DNA from: Clostridiales bacterium | Lineage (GTDB): Bacteria > Bacillota > Clostridia > Lachnospirales > Lachnospiraceae | Direction: 5' to 3' | Length of the DNA stretch: 64,000 nt | Assembly (NCBI GenBank): GCA_023663185.1 | Contig: JAMPHY010000014.1 | Span: forward strand, 1 to 64,000 | Shown here: positions 45,337 to 53,666 of the stretch, piece after piece | Position numbering within the stretch: position 1 is the first letter of the stretch | Layout: the number at the start of each line of letters is the position of its first letter | Made by a program: the position numbers and the translations under genes | Notes under the pieces: generated by a model | What the model saw: only the letters and a program-made list of their open reading frames with translations | Told to the model about the DNA's origin: nothing | Databases searched by the model: none

Positions 45337-46869
45337 TTAATACGAATATAAAATCTCCGCCATACTCTCTCCGATTTTTAAGCGGTAAACATCTGTATGC
45401 AGCCTGCGCCAGCCGTCCCGCCAGCCGATAGAGGTTTCTTTATCATGAACCCTGTATTCCGCCTTAAAGTATAAGAAACCGTCTGCAAAATAGAAATCGT
45501 CATAGTATATATGTTCGTCTATGTATTCGGTTTCTGCTTCCTCCATTTCCCATTTTGTAAAATATTGTTCTATATCCGTAACAATTCTGACAATTTCTCC
45601 TGAATCGTCCGCTATTGCATAAATATCGGTTTTGCTTTCAGTCTCGTTTTCATATACAACCACATCGACAAAAACCCGCCTATTCATAAAATATAACAAG
45701 CCGTCTGACAAATAATATTTGCTTCCGCGCGTAGCAATATTATTATAAATATTCCTTCTATAAGCCGCCATCATATCTGGCTGAAAATCCGACAGATAAC
45801 ATATGTCCGCATCTATGTCCCATATGAACGTATTATATTCGCCTTCTACTTCACACTGCTCATGATACCGGGGAAAATATACCAATGTACTTCCATTATC
45901 ATGACAAAGGTAAAAAACATCTCTGTCTGTATCTACCGCTTTATATTCCGTTCCGTCTAATCTAATGCTTATTAACTTTCCCCCTTGAAATACATTTGCG
46001 CTTCCGCCATAATTACCGAAAACAAAATAAATCCTATCTTTGTCCACTTCCATATTGCATATATATTGTTGACTCTCAGAGTCAATGTCGGGCGATTTAA
46101 TCTTTATTATTTCCCTGTCTTCACCATCTGTTGAAACCGCACATATTATGGAGATACCGTTCTGCCGCTCATACTTTATATAGTAAAGCCAACCGTCCTG
46201 ATAAGCGCCAATGCTATCATCATCGCCTAAACCTGAAAGTATTAATTTCTGTTCTCCGCTTTCATAATTCATTAAATAATAGCAGGGCTTGTCCTCTTCC
46301 CATATTTTTAAAACAATAATATTTAATTCTCTGTCGATGGCGATAATATCTCCATATCCGTAATCAATTCTGTCATTTCCCTGAATATCTACGGAATACA
46401 ACCGCGTGTTCATGACATTATCCGTGTTATTTATTTCTTTCTCCTGCATATAGAACCTGTCTGCAAGCAAATAAATATCCCCATATCCGTAATCATCAAA
46501 CAGCACTGTCTCTGTTCCGTTCCCATCTATGCAGACAATTTCTTTTTTTGCTCCGGGTATAGCAGCGTAATTTCCCCACAACGCCGCAGCTTCGTAAGAA
46601 TCTTCATGATATCTGCGATAATACACCTTTCCGTCCTGATAGGCGTAAGTTCCATTCGCATTTTTCACCTTATCAAGCATGGATAAATCTTCCGTATACT
46701 GCACAAATATTACCTTATCAACATATTCTATGCTTTCTGTGGAATACGCCTCAATAATCTCATCGGGTGCAGGCTGTTTTCCCTCGTTTTTGCCGCAGGC
46801 TGTACAAATGATAGCAAAAACAATGATTGTCAATAGACTTGTGTATCTTTTACCAAAACTGTTTTGCAT
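45337..46869 (-). CDS. Lipoprotein with repeated beta-propeller-like DUF5050-type units
   Basis: 510 residues. Lipobox ICTACG near residue 22-26. Many strand repeats built on DGKVYYRRY, DRFYMQEK, DGWLYYIKY, DRIYFVFG, DGLLYFMNR and DGFLYFKAEY, typical of DUF5050 and similar propeller proteins that sense or bind at the cell surface. No catalytic motif. It is 117 bases downstream of the anti-sigma gene in the same direction and may belong to the regulon of the ECF sigma factor. The gap carries four 11-bp repeats. Confidence 0.65.
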   Translation of the reverse strand: MQNSFGKRYTSLLTIIVFAIICTACGKNEGKQPAPDEIIEAYSTESIEYVDKVIFVQYTEDLSMLDKVKNANGTYAYQDGKVYYRRYHEDSYEAAALWGNYAAIPGAKKEIVCIDGNGTETVLFDDYGYGDIYLLADRFYMQEKEINNTDNVMNTRLYSVDIQGNDRIDYGYGDIIAIDRELNIIVLKIWEEDKPCYYLMNYESGEQKLILSGLGDDDSIGAYQDGWLYYIKYERQNGISIICAVSTDGEDREIIKIKSPDIDSESQQYICNMEVDKDRIYFVFGNYGGSANVFQGGKLISIRLDGTEYKAVDTDRDVFYLCHDNGSTLVYFPRYHEQCEVEGEYNTFIWDIDADICYLSDFQPDMMAAYRRNIYNNIATRGSKYYLSDGLLYFMNRRVFVDVVVYENETESKTDIYAIADDSGEIVRIVTDIEQYFTKWEMEEAETEYIDEHIYYDDFYFADGFLYFKAEYRVHDKETSIGWRDGWRRLHTDVYRLKIGESMAEILYSY

Positions 46870-46924
46870 AATAACCCTCTCCCGTCCCTTAATAGAATTA
46901 GTATATAAACATAATAAAACAGCC

Positions 46925-46968
46925 TTGCATCATTCTTGCATCATTTTTACGTCATTTTTGCATAAAAT
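46925..46968. repeat. Four 11-bp direct repeats in register
   Basis: Units TTGCATCATTC, TTGCATCATTT, TTACGTCATTT and TTGCATAAAAT follow each other without gaps at 46925-46968. An 11-base period equals about one helical turn, which suits cooperative binding of a regulator on one face of DNA. They lie between the anti-sigma gene and the lipoprotein gene, 55 bases before the latter's start. Confidence 0.65.
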
Positions 46969-46986
46969 ACTAATATTTTTAAATTC

Positions 46987-47805
46987 TCAATGTCGTCCGT
47001 GTCCATGTGATTCGGAATGTCCGTTATGGTGTATGTTTGTTGAATTATTATTTTCTTCGATTATATCTTCCCCTATTCCATGTTCTTCGTTATATTCTTC
47101 GTGGTGTTCCTCGCTGTGTCCTTTACAAGTCTTAATCCGGTTCTGGATTTCACCCATTGACATTTCATGGCAGTCCTCTACAGTGATATTCGTATCATAC
47201 TGCGATAATTCGAGAAAAGCCCGATACTTTCCAAATGACATCTCATGCTGGTGCGCCTCATTCATGCTGGCGGTATCGCTACTGTAAATTAATGCGCCTA
47301 ACGCCTGTAAACTATCACTTGCATTAATTTGCTCCATCATCTCCTCAAAATTCTCAGAAATGACCGTCACCACTAGCAGCGAATCTTGATTTAAAAACTG
47401 ACTGTAGTAAGTGTCCTGAAGCAGTCTGTCAATCGCCTGCATATAGGAAATATTTTTTAGCGGAACATGCTGCAGAATAACTTGCGCTTCCGTATTATAA
47501 CCTTTTGCGGACACCACCCTGCCAAAGCGGTTAATTTCAAGTTCAATAGAAGGGTTTACATCAATACTAATGTACGATATAGGTCTACTGTACACAGAAT
47601 AAGCTCCCGTACCAGCCAGCAAAAGCACACAGATGGCAGCCACAGCATACTTAAGTATGGCGTATGGTTTTCGTGAATAAACGCTGGAGCTTCGTCTCGT
47701 TCTCTGCGCCTCTAAATAATGCAGGGTATTTTGTTTCATTGCCTCTGTTGCCTGTATGTTATCCAGACTTTTTTGGATTTCACTTTGCATATTTTTCACG
47801 ACCAT
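46987..47805 (-). CDS. RsgI-type anti-sigma factor with histidine-rich tail
   Basis: 272 residues. A cytoplasmic part (1-45), one membrane segment (about 50-68), then an outer domain with ISYISIDVNPSIELEINRFG (about 75-94) and VVSAKGYNTEAQVIL, which is the RsgI middle-domain signature. The last 60 residues contain about 13 histidines in HSEEHHEEYNEEHG, HHNGHSESHGHGRH and similar clusters, which looks like a metal-binding tail. The ATG at 47805 is very close to AGGAGG; a GTG at 47799, which overlaps the sigma stop as GTGA, is a likely alternative start. It should hold the ECF sigma factor at the membrane. Confidence 0.78.
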   Translation of the reverse strand: MVVKNMQSEIQKSLDNIQATEAMKQNTLHYLEAQRTRRSSSVYSRKPYAILKYAVAAICVLLLAGTGAYSVYSRPISYISIDVNPSIELEINRFGRVVSAKGYNTEAQVILQHVPLKNISYMQAIDRLLQDTYYSQFLNQDSLLVVTVISENFEEMMEQINASDSLQALGALIYSSDTASMNEAHQHEMSFGKYRAFLELSQYDTNITVEDCHEMSMGEIQNRIKTCKGHSEEHHEEYNEEHGIGEDIIEENNNSTNIHHNGHSESHGHGRH

Positions 47806-48275
47806 TCACCTCCTAACCGCTCCCGCAAAATACTCTTTGCTCTGGAAAGCCATGTATACACGGTATTCTCCTTTTTTCCAAGTATTTTTGCAATCTCTAC
47901 CGCCGTGTATCCCTCATAATAGAAGAAATAGATAACGTCCCGATATTTTTCGGGAAGATTTAGGACGGCTTCTAAAACCTCTTTTGATGAATCGTCTAAT
48001 ACTGCGCTCTCCTCTGCCAAAGCGTCTAGTGGAAGCCACTTTCTGCGCGACAATGAGCGCAGAAAGTCGGTACAGGCATTGATGGTTACGCGCACAAACC
48101 AAGCCTTTTCATGCTCGGCGCTCTCAAAGGTTCCTTCATATAACAGATATTTCATATATACATTTTGGAATACATCTTCTGTGTCATGCCTGTTTTTAAG
48201 ATGTATGAAACATATTCTCCGCACCATATCCGCATAGGCTTCTATAGCACGGTTTACATCCGCTGTGCTTTTCAA
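47796..48275 (-). CDS. ECF-family RNA polymerase sigma factor
   Basis: 159 residues. Sigma region 2 (about 10-75, DTEDVFQNVYMKYLL) and region 4 (about 105-155, LPEKYRDVIYFFYYEGYTAVEIAKIL with an HTH in GKKENTVYTWLSRAKSIL). The start codon is TTG at 48275, eight bases after GGGGG. The anti-sigma gene overlaps its end. Targets are unknown; the small His/Cys-rich secreted protein upstream and the lipoprotein downstream are candidates. Confidence 0.88.
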   Translation of the reverse strand: MKSTADVNRAIEAYADMVRRICFIHLKNRHDTEDVFQNVYMKYLLYEGTFESAEHEKAWFVRVTINACTDFLRSLSRRKWLPLDALAEESAVLDDSSKEVLEAVLNLPEKYRDVIYFFYYEGYTAVEIAKILGKKENTVYTWLSRAKSILRERLGGEWS

Positions 48276-48308
48276 AAATATTTCCCCCTACTAATTTGAA
48301 TTGTTTCT

Positions 48309-48343
48309 AAAACCCCCGCCAGTTATGACAGGGGTTTGTTTTT
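48309..48343. terminator. Hairpin between the secreted peptide gene and the sigma factor
   Basis: AAACCCC (48310-48316) and GGGGTTT (48331-48337) pair around a 14-base loop. On the minus strand it is followed by TT and TAGAAAC, on the plus strand by GTTTTTG, so termination is more credible on the plus strand although the gene it would serve (48363-48620) is on the minus strand; partial termination is possible. Confidence 0.5.
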
Positions 48344-48362
48344 GCAGTGTGTATATTTTGTA

Positions 48363-48620
48363 TTAACGATGGTGCCTTCTATGGCGTCTGCTTTCACTAT
48401 AACAATCAGCATCCGTATGGTGCGCAGTTCCATCGCAGTCTACGCCCAAAATACACACGCCGTCCACATCGCAGCTGCCGTCTTCATAGCACACCGCAGG
48501 GGATTTAACTGCTACCTTGCGTGAACAGCCGTGATGCGCATACGCTATGCTTGACGAGCTTCCTGCCACAATTAGCGTCATAGCTATTACTGTTGCTATT
48601 TTTGTTACATTTCTCCGCAT
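48363..48620 (-). CDS. Small secreted His/Cys-rich protein
   Basis: 85 residues from the ATG at 48620, which follows GGAGGTAAATATT. Signal peptide (1-27, ending SSSSIAYA), then a mature part of about 58 residues with five cysteines (for example CYEDGSCDVDGVCIL and GVDCDG) and seven histidines, ending in RRHRRHHR. Not recognised as a known family. The His and Cys content fits metal binding, as does the His-rich tail of the nearby anti-sigma protein. It is 87 bases before the sigma factor start, in the same direction. Confidence 0.65.
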   Translation of the reverse strand: MRRNVTKIATVIAMTLIVAGSSSSIAYAHHGCSRKVAVKSPAVCYEDGSCDVDGVCILGVDCDGTAHHTDADCYSESRRHRRHHR

Positions 48621-48942
48621 AATATTTACCTCCGTACTTAGCCTTTTTACTGTTTCATAAATAATACGCATGGGAGTCTGTAATCCTTTCACTTTTTTTA
48701 AATATTTTAGTCTTTTTTATTTTTTCTGTCTATAGAAATGACTGTTATAAAGTGCATGTGAAGTAAATTTAAATTATTTTAAATTATTTTAAATTATTTT
48801 TCAAATTATCCTTTACAAAATTACAACAACTATGCTATGATTATTAAAACATATCTGGGAGTCTTAAATTCTGGAAAATCTTTTTTCACATCATGGAATC
48901 TGAATCCCTTATATGATTAATAAAATTAAGGGAGGATAACTG
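48621..48942. other. 322-base gap with tandem repeat and Rpn promoter
   Basis: Between divergent genes. It contains a 10-bp unit AAATTATTTT repeated three times exactly (48771-48800), then from 48803 the leader of the Rpn-type gene, which is repeated at 52453. The left part (48621-48760) should hold the promoter of the secreted His/Cys-rich gene; no confident boxes were found. Confidence 0.6.
48803..48942 (+). repeat. Direct repeat: promoter and leader of Rpn copy 1
   Basis: A 140-base stretch identical or almost identical to 52453-52592. It contains a promoter, TTTACA (48812-48817), 18 bases, TATGAT (48836-48841), a leader of about 95 bases and the ribosome binding site GGGAGG. Having both promoter and gene in each copy shows that a whole transcription unit was duplicated. 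Confidence 0.85.
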
Positions 48943-50028
48943 ATGGGGAGAAAAGACGATTATCAGTTTGATTATCTGGACGATGATACAAGGTTTGCAG
49001 ACCAGATAAACGGAGCATTATTCAAGGGAAAGCAGGTTGTAAAACCGGAAGAGCTGGAGCCGGAGGACTCACAGATTATAAGCACGGGAATCATTGACGG
49101 CGGTACGAGGCGGGAAGGAAAAAGTAGGAAACGAAAAGGCAGGAAGCAGAGAGAAGGAAACGGCAGTATCAGAACAGTCGTGGACAAGGCACGACTATGG
49201 AAAGGCAGGAAGTTACATATTCTTGTAGTTGAAAACCAAAATTATGTCGATTACCAGATGGTACTAAGAAATATGCTTTCTGAGAGCGTTGGATACCGTA
49301 AACAATGGAAGCAGAAGAAGCGGTTACATACTGCGGCAGGTGATTTAAAAGATAAGGACGAATATCTGTCTGGAATGAAGAAGGACGAGAAGTTTGCGCC
49401 TATTATTACGCTTGTTGTATATTTCGGAGATGAGCATAAGTGGAATGGGGCAAGGTGTCTGTATGACCTTCTTGACATTGACGATGAGCTTAAAGAGTAT
49501 GTGACGAACTACAAGCTTAATTTGTACGACTGCCAAGAACATGATACTTTTAATGAATACCGTACAGGACTGCGACAGGTATTTGAAGCAGTCAGGTATT
49601 CAAAGGATAAAGAGGGGCTTAAGAAAGTCATGGAAGAAAATAAAGAGGCGTACAGCAATATAGACAGTGAAACAAAAGACATGCTTGAAGTAGTAGCAAA
49701 TATAAGGATACCGGAAAATTTTAAAAAGGAAGAAAATGGAGAGGAGCGATATAACATGTGTAAGGCGTTTGAGGATATGAGGCTTGAAGGTTATGAAGAG
49801 GGCATGGCGGCTGGAAGGGCAGAGGGTATGGCAACCGGAAGGGCAGAAGGTATGGCAACCGGAAGGTCGGAAGGCATGATTGCCGGACGGCTGGAAGGCA
49901 TACGTATACTAATTCAGACATGTCAGGAATTGGGATTATCTAAGGATACTATTATACAAAAATGTGCGGAAAAGTTTGGCATAGAATTGGAAAGTGCCGG
50001 AAGGTATGCGGAAGAGTATTGTGTCTGA
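48943..50028 (+). CDS. Rpn family PD-(D/E)XK nuclease/putative transposase, copy 1
   Basis: 361 residues. The start MGRKDDYQFDYLDDDTRFADQINGAL and the core with TVVDKARLWKGRKLHILVVENQ place it in the Rpn recombination-promoting nuclease family; the D and ExQ of the PD-(D/E)XK site are visible (ENQ near 105). FAPIITLVVYFG near 147 is also typical. The C-terminal part has four 8-residue units of the type EGMATGRA, then IRILIQTCQELGLSKDTIIQK. Known family members raise recA-independent recombination in E. coli. A near-identical second copy lies at 52593 and a fragment at 50082. Confidence 0.8.
   Translation: MGRKDDYQFDYLDDDTRFADQINGALFKGKQVVKPEELEPEDSQIISTGIIDGGTRREGKSRKRKGRKQREGNGSIRTVVDKARLWKGRKLHILVVENQNYVDYQMVLRNMLSESVGYRKQWKQKKRLHTAAGDLKDKDEYLSGMKKDEKFAPIITLVVYFGDEHKWNGARCLYDLLDIDDELKEYVTNYKLNLYDCQEHDTFNEYRTGLRQVFEAVRYSKDKEGLKKVMEENKEAYSNIDSETKDMLEVVANIRIPENFKKEENGEERYNMCKAFEDMRLEGYEEGMAAGRAEGMATGRAEGMATGRSEGMIAGRLEGIRILIQTCQELGLSKDTIIQKCAEKFGIELESAGRYAEEYCV
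49798..49893 (+). repeat. 24-bp coding tandem repeat (four units)
   Basis: Four units of 24 bases encode EGMAAGRA, EGMATGRA, EGMATGRS and EGMIAGRL. The fragment copy has two units (50364-50411) and the second full copy only one (53448-53471), so the number varies between paralogues. Confidence 0.85.
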
Positions 50029-50081
50029 ACAGATAAACTGATTAACTATTTAACTTGTAGAAGCGTGCGCCGCAAGGCACA

Positions 50082-50546
50082 TTAAACCTGTACGCCTGCC
50101 AGGAACATGATACTTTTAACGAATACCGTACGGGATTAAGACAGGTATTTGAAGCAGTCAGGTATTCAAAGGATAAAGAGGGGCTTAAGAAAGTCATGGA
50201 AGAAAATAAAGAGGCGTACAGCAATATAGACAGTGAAACAAAAGACATGCTTGAAGTAGTAGCAAATATAAGGATACCGGAAAATTTTAAAAAGGAAGAA
50301 AATGGAGAGGAGCGATATAACATGTGTAAGGCGTTTGAGGATATGAGGCTTGAAGGTTATGAAGAGGGTATGGCAACCGGAAGGTCGGAAGGCATGATTG
50401 CCGGACGGCTGGAAGGTATACGTATACTAATTCAGACATGTCAGGAATTGGGATTATCTAAGGATACTATTATACAAAAATGTGCGGAAAAGTTTGGCAT
50501 AGAATTGGAAAGTGCCGGAAGGTATGCGGAAGAGTATTGTGTCTGA
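50082..50546 (+). pseudogene. 5'-truncated copy of the Rpn family gene
   Basis: An open stretch of about 154 codons starting LNLYACQEHDTFNEYRTG, equal to the C-terminal 40 per cent of the full protein. It is joined directly to the repeated downstream sequence of copy 1 (...GCGCCGCAAGGC), with no start signal of its own apart from an internal ATG at 50196. The first 60 bases differ from copy 1 at several positions, then the sequence becomes identical until the 24-bp repeats. It ends with the same 3' sequence and terminator as copy 3. Confidence 0.85.
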
Positions 50547-50606
50547 ACAGATAAACTGATTAACTATTTAACTTGTAGAAGCGTGCGCCGCAAGGCGCGT
50601 ACACTG

Positions 50607-50645
50607 AAAAGGCGCATGGGAAATATGAACCATGCGCCTTTTTTG
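50607..50645 (+). terminator. Terminator after the Rpn fragment
   Basis: AAAAGGCGCATGG and CCATGCGCCTTTT form a 13-bp stem with a 10-base loop followed by more T. The same terminator occurs 3060 bases further on at 53667. Confidence 0.9.
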
Positions 50646-50711
50646 CATCCAATTAACAATTATTACGGTCAGAATCTTATCCTATAGTTTTTCGGAATCC
50701 TTCTTTGCCTC

Positions 50712-52151
50712 TCATGTGGTGTGTGCATTCTTATCAATTTCCCAATGTCCGTTACTGCCGCTTCCGACATATTTGATAATACCTATGTCCTTTATTTTGC
50801 GTCCTACAGTTTTCACGCTAATTCCGAGTCGCATTCCTATTTCTTTTCGGGTGATGTGTGGATTTTCTTTTATCATTTCATAAATCTGATTCATAATATC
50901 ATCGTGAGGGACATCATGAGGGACATCGTGAGGGACATCGTGAGGGACAATTTCCTCAGGTCCTACTGTAGCGGTTGCAACTTCAATTAGCGGAATGGTA
51001 ATTCGGAAAATATCTCCTTCGACAAACTGCGGATTTGCGCCAGAATACATCTTTGTATATTTGTAAGTATTACGCATTCCAGAGCCGAGTTCATCAGCCA
51101 TACCAATCTCACGGAATACTTTTGAAATAGGCGGGTTCTTCGGGAAGGGTTCAAATGTAGCGGGGTTCAAAGATCCATACCCATGTGACAAATTGGCATT
51201 CTCTGTAAAAATGCGATTTTTTTCAATGATAAATTTGGCGACATAGGCATTTGAAAAATCCCGGTGCGCCAAAAGATTCGATATAATTTCCCGAAGAATG
51301 TTATCCCTTGCGCTGACACTCTGCATGCCGTCCAAGTGGAATGTATCATTCAAATGCTTCTGCCCAAAAAGCATTAATCTGTCATAGCTTTCAATAAGAT
51401 TTGTAATTATCACATCTCTATCATCATACCGATCAGTGTTAAATACACGGAAGATTGCGTCCGTCTTATGCTGCGGCAGTACAGACATGATTGTACTGTC
51501 TTTTCCAAAAAGAAGTATCCCGGCATAAGTGACTCCTTCAACCTGTGAATATTCATCTGTAAGAATTAATCCTGCGCTGCGTAACATCTCTTCATCGGAC
51601 ATAGCTATCCATGGGTGATTTTTCACTCGTACTCTTGTCATGTCCCTTGCCCGCTCCAGAAGGTCTCTGCGCAGTGAGTTAATACCAAAATGAGTGACCT
51701 TATTAACAAAGAAGTTGCCGCGCTTTCTAGCATAAAGACGATACACTTCGTCAGAATGGTGTGTGATATCAATATCAGCGTCTTCATTCCGATCCCATAT
51801 TTTGCCGGAGCAACGAACAACATCCTGTGATGCTGGTACATGGATATAAAGAATCTGCTTACCATCTAATTCGTATTGAACCGGTGTTAGATAGAGCGGC
51901 GGATATATTTTACTATCATTATTGACAGTGGTAACAAACTGCTTTTTAATTTTATCAACCTTATCATTTTGGATACCAATAATATTGCCATTGTCTTGCA
52001 CGCCAAGAAAGATATGTCCACCATCTCTGTTTGAAAAAGAACATACGGTTTCATAGACATCTTTTGTAATATCCGTATAGGACTCCTTAAATTCGACGGT
52101 AATGCTTTCACCACCATCAATTATTTTTTGTAATTCTTCTGGAATTATCAT
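50712..52151 (-). CDS. AlbA_2 domain ATP-binding regulator with C-terminal HTH
   Basis: 479 residues. AlbA_2 (Schlafen-like) domain at about 10-125 with ITVEFKES and FSNRDGGHIFLGVQDNG, a GHKL-type ATPase part (about 285-390, DNILREIISNLLAHRDFSNAYVA and ELGSGMRN), a linker with four VPHD repeats (about 402-417) and a C-terminal winged helix with TRKEIGMRLGISVKTVGRKI. Proteins of this type are annotated as transcriptional regulators or putative DNA-binding proteins; some relatives occur in phage defence loci. It is opposite in direction to the Rpn genes that flank it. GGAGGAACTG precedes the ATG. Confidence 0.82.
   Translation of the reverse strand: MIIPEELQKIIDGGESITVEFKESYTDITKDVYETVCSFSNRDGGHIFLGVQDNGNIIGIQNDKVDKIKKQFVTTVNNDSKIYPPLYLTPVQYELDGKQILYIHVPASQDVVRCSGKIWDRNEDADIDITHHSDEVYRLYARKRGNFFVNKVTHFGINSLRRDLLERARDMTRVRVKNHPWIAMSDEEMLRSAGLILTDEYSQVEGVTYAGILLFGKDSTIMSVLPQHKTDAIFRVFNTDRYDDRDVIITNLIESYDRLMLFGQKHLNDTFHLDGMQSVSARDNILREIISNLLAHRDFSNAYVAKFIIEKNRIFTENANLSHGYGSLNPATFEPFPKNPPISKVFREIGMADELGSGMRNTYKYTKMYSGANPQFVEGDIFRITIPLIEVATATVGPEEIVPHDVPHDVPHDVPHDDIMNQIYEMIKENPHITRKEIGMRLGISVKTVGRKIKDIGIIKYVGSGSNGHWEIDKNAHTT
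50901..50948. repeat. Four 12-bp tandem repeats coding for VPHD
   Basis: ATCGTGAGGGAC repeated four times (second unit ATCATGAGGGAC) encodes VPHD four times on the minus strand, in the linker between the ATPase and HTH domains. A unit length divisible by three lets it change in number without loss of frame. Confidence 0.9.
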
Positions 52152-52592
52152 AGCAGACAGTTCCTCCTATTTATATAAAATAGCATTTCCATGTAGTATA
52201 CTATTATTCTATAATTTTCTCTCGCCATATTCAGCGAAAAATTGTATCTGGTTTTTTGTTGAAAATTATGGCACATACCTTATCAACTGACTGAATAAGT
52301 ATAGCAAAATAAATTATATCTGCCAACAGGGAAATGATTTTTTTATCTACAAAAAAATTAGAGCAATCGCAAAGTGCCTAAGCTATGATAAATACCGACT
52401 TCTTAAATCTAAAAAGCAAAATATATTATATAAAATGATAATAATTTATAGTAAATTATCCTTTACAAAATTACAACAACTATGCTATGATTATTAAAAC
52501 ATATCTGGGAGTCTTAAATTCTGGAAAATCTTTTTTCACATCATGGAATCTGAATCCCTTATATGATTAATAAAATTAAGGGAGGATAACTG
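52152..52592. other. 441-base gap between the AlbA_2 gene and Rpn copy 2
   Basis: 52152-52452 is AT-rich unique sequence with the promoter region of the AlbA_2 gene (a TATACT -10 candidate at about 52195-52200 with a weak -35) and no reading frame. From 52453 it repeats the Rpn promoter and leader. Confidence 0.65.
52453..52592 (+). repeat. Direct repeat: promoter and leader of Rpn copy 2
   Basis: Matches 48803-48942 at an offset of 3650 bases, including TTTACA-18-TATGAT and the GGGAGG site. The homology continues into the gene. Confidence 0.85.
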
Positions 52593-53606
52593 ATGGGAAG
52601 AAAAGACGATTATCAGTTTGATTATCTGGACGATGATACAAGGTTTGCGGACCAGATAAACGGAGCACTATTCAAGGGAATACAGGTTGTAAAACCAGAA
52701 GAGCTGGAGCCTGAGGACTCGCAGATTGTCAGCACTGGAAGTATTGACGGCGTTACATGGCAGGAAGGAAAAAGTAGTAATCGAAAAAACAGGAAGCAGA
52801 GAGAAGGAAGCTGCAGTATTAGGACGGTCGTGGACAAGGCGCGACTATGGAAAGGCAGGAAGCTACATATTCTTGTAGTTGAAAACCAAAATTATGTCGA
52901 TTACCAGATGGTACTAAGAAATATGCTTTCTGAGAGCGTTGGATACCGTAAACAATGGAAGCAGAAGAAGCGGTTACATACTGCGGCAGGTGATTTAAAA
53001 GATAAGGACGAATATCTGTCTGGAATGAAGAAGGACGAGAAGTTTGCGCCTATTATTACGCTTGTTGTATATTTCGGAGATGAGCATAAGTGGAATGGGG
53101 CAAGGTGTCTGTATGACCTTCTTGACATTGACGATGAGCTTAAAGAGTATGTGACGAACTACAAGCTTAATTTGTACGACTGCCAAGAACATGATACTTT
53201 TAATGAATACCGTACAGGACTGCGACAGGTATTTGAAGCAGTCAGGTATTCAAAGGATAAAGAGGGGCTTAAGAAAGTCATGGAAGAAAATAAAGAGGCG
53301 TACAGCAATATAGACAGTGAAACAAAAGACATGCTTGAAGTAGTAGCAAATATAAGGATACCGGAAAATTTTAAAAAGGAAGAAAATGGAGAGGAGCGAT
53401 ATAACATGTGTAAAGCGTTTGAGGATATGAGGCTTGAAGGTTATGAAGAGGGTATTACAACCGGAAGAACGGAAGGTATACGTATATTAATTCAAGCATA
53501 TCAGGAATTGGGATTATCTAAGGATACTATTATACAAAAATGTGCGGAAAAGTTTGGCATAGAATTGGAAAGTGCCGGAAGGTATGCGGAAGAGTATTGT
53601 GTCTGA
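52593..53606 (+). CDS. Rpn family PD-(D/E)XK nuclease/putative transposase, copy 2
   Basis: 337 residues, paralogue of the gene at 48943. From residue about 95 to 285 the two proteins are identical (with only one or two silent changes in about 570 bases), while residues about 25-90 differ at many positions (for example VSTGSIDGVTWQ against ISTGIIDGGTRR). It has only one of the C-terminal 8-residue units (EGITTGRT), which explains the shorter length. It has its own promoter and terminator. Confidence 0.8.
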   Translation: MGRKDDYQFDYLDDDTRFADQINGALFKGIQVVKPEELEPEDSQIVSTGSIDGVTWQEGKSSNRKNRKQREGSCSIRTVVDKARLWKGRKLHILVVENQNYVDYQMVLRNMLSESVGYRKQWKQKKRLHTAAGDLKDKDEYLSGMKKDEKFAPIITLVVYFGDEHKWNGARCLYDLLDIDDELKEYVTNYKLNLYDCQEHDTFNEYRTGLRQVFEAVRYSKDKEGLKKVMEENKEAYSNIDSETKDMLEVVANIRIPENFKKEENGEERYNMCKAFEDMRLEGYEEGITTGRTEGIRILIQAYQELGLSKDTIIQKCAEKFGIELESAGRYAEEYCV

Positions 53607-53666
53607 ACAGATAAACTGATTAACTATTTAACTTGTAGAAGCGTGCGCCGCAAGGCGCGTACACTG

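Noticed and set aside
46925-46968. Possible CRISPR array at the 11-bp repeats
   Set aside because: Units are far too short and have no spacers; no cas genes are present.
49797-49921. Minus-strand open frame rich in Pro and Leu over the Rpn repeats
   Set aside because: It is antisense to the 24-bp coding repeats and appears only because of their periodicity.
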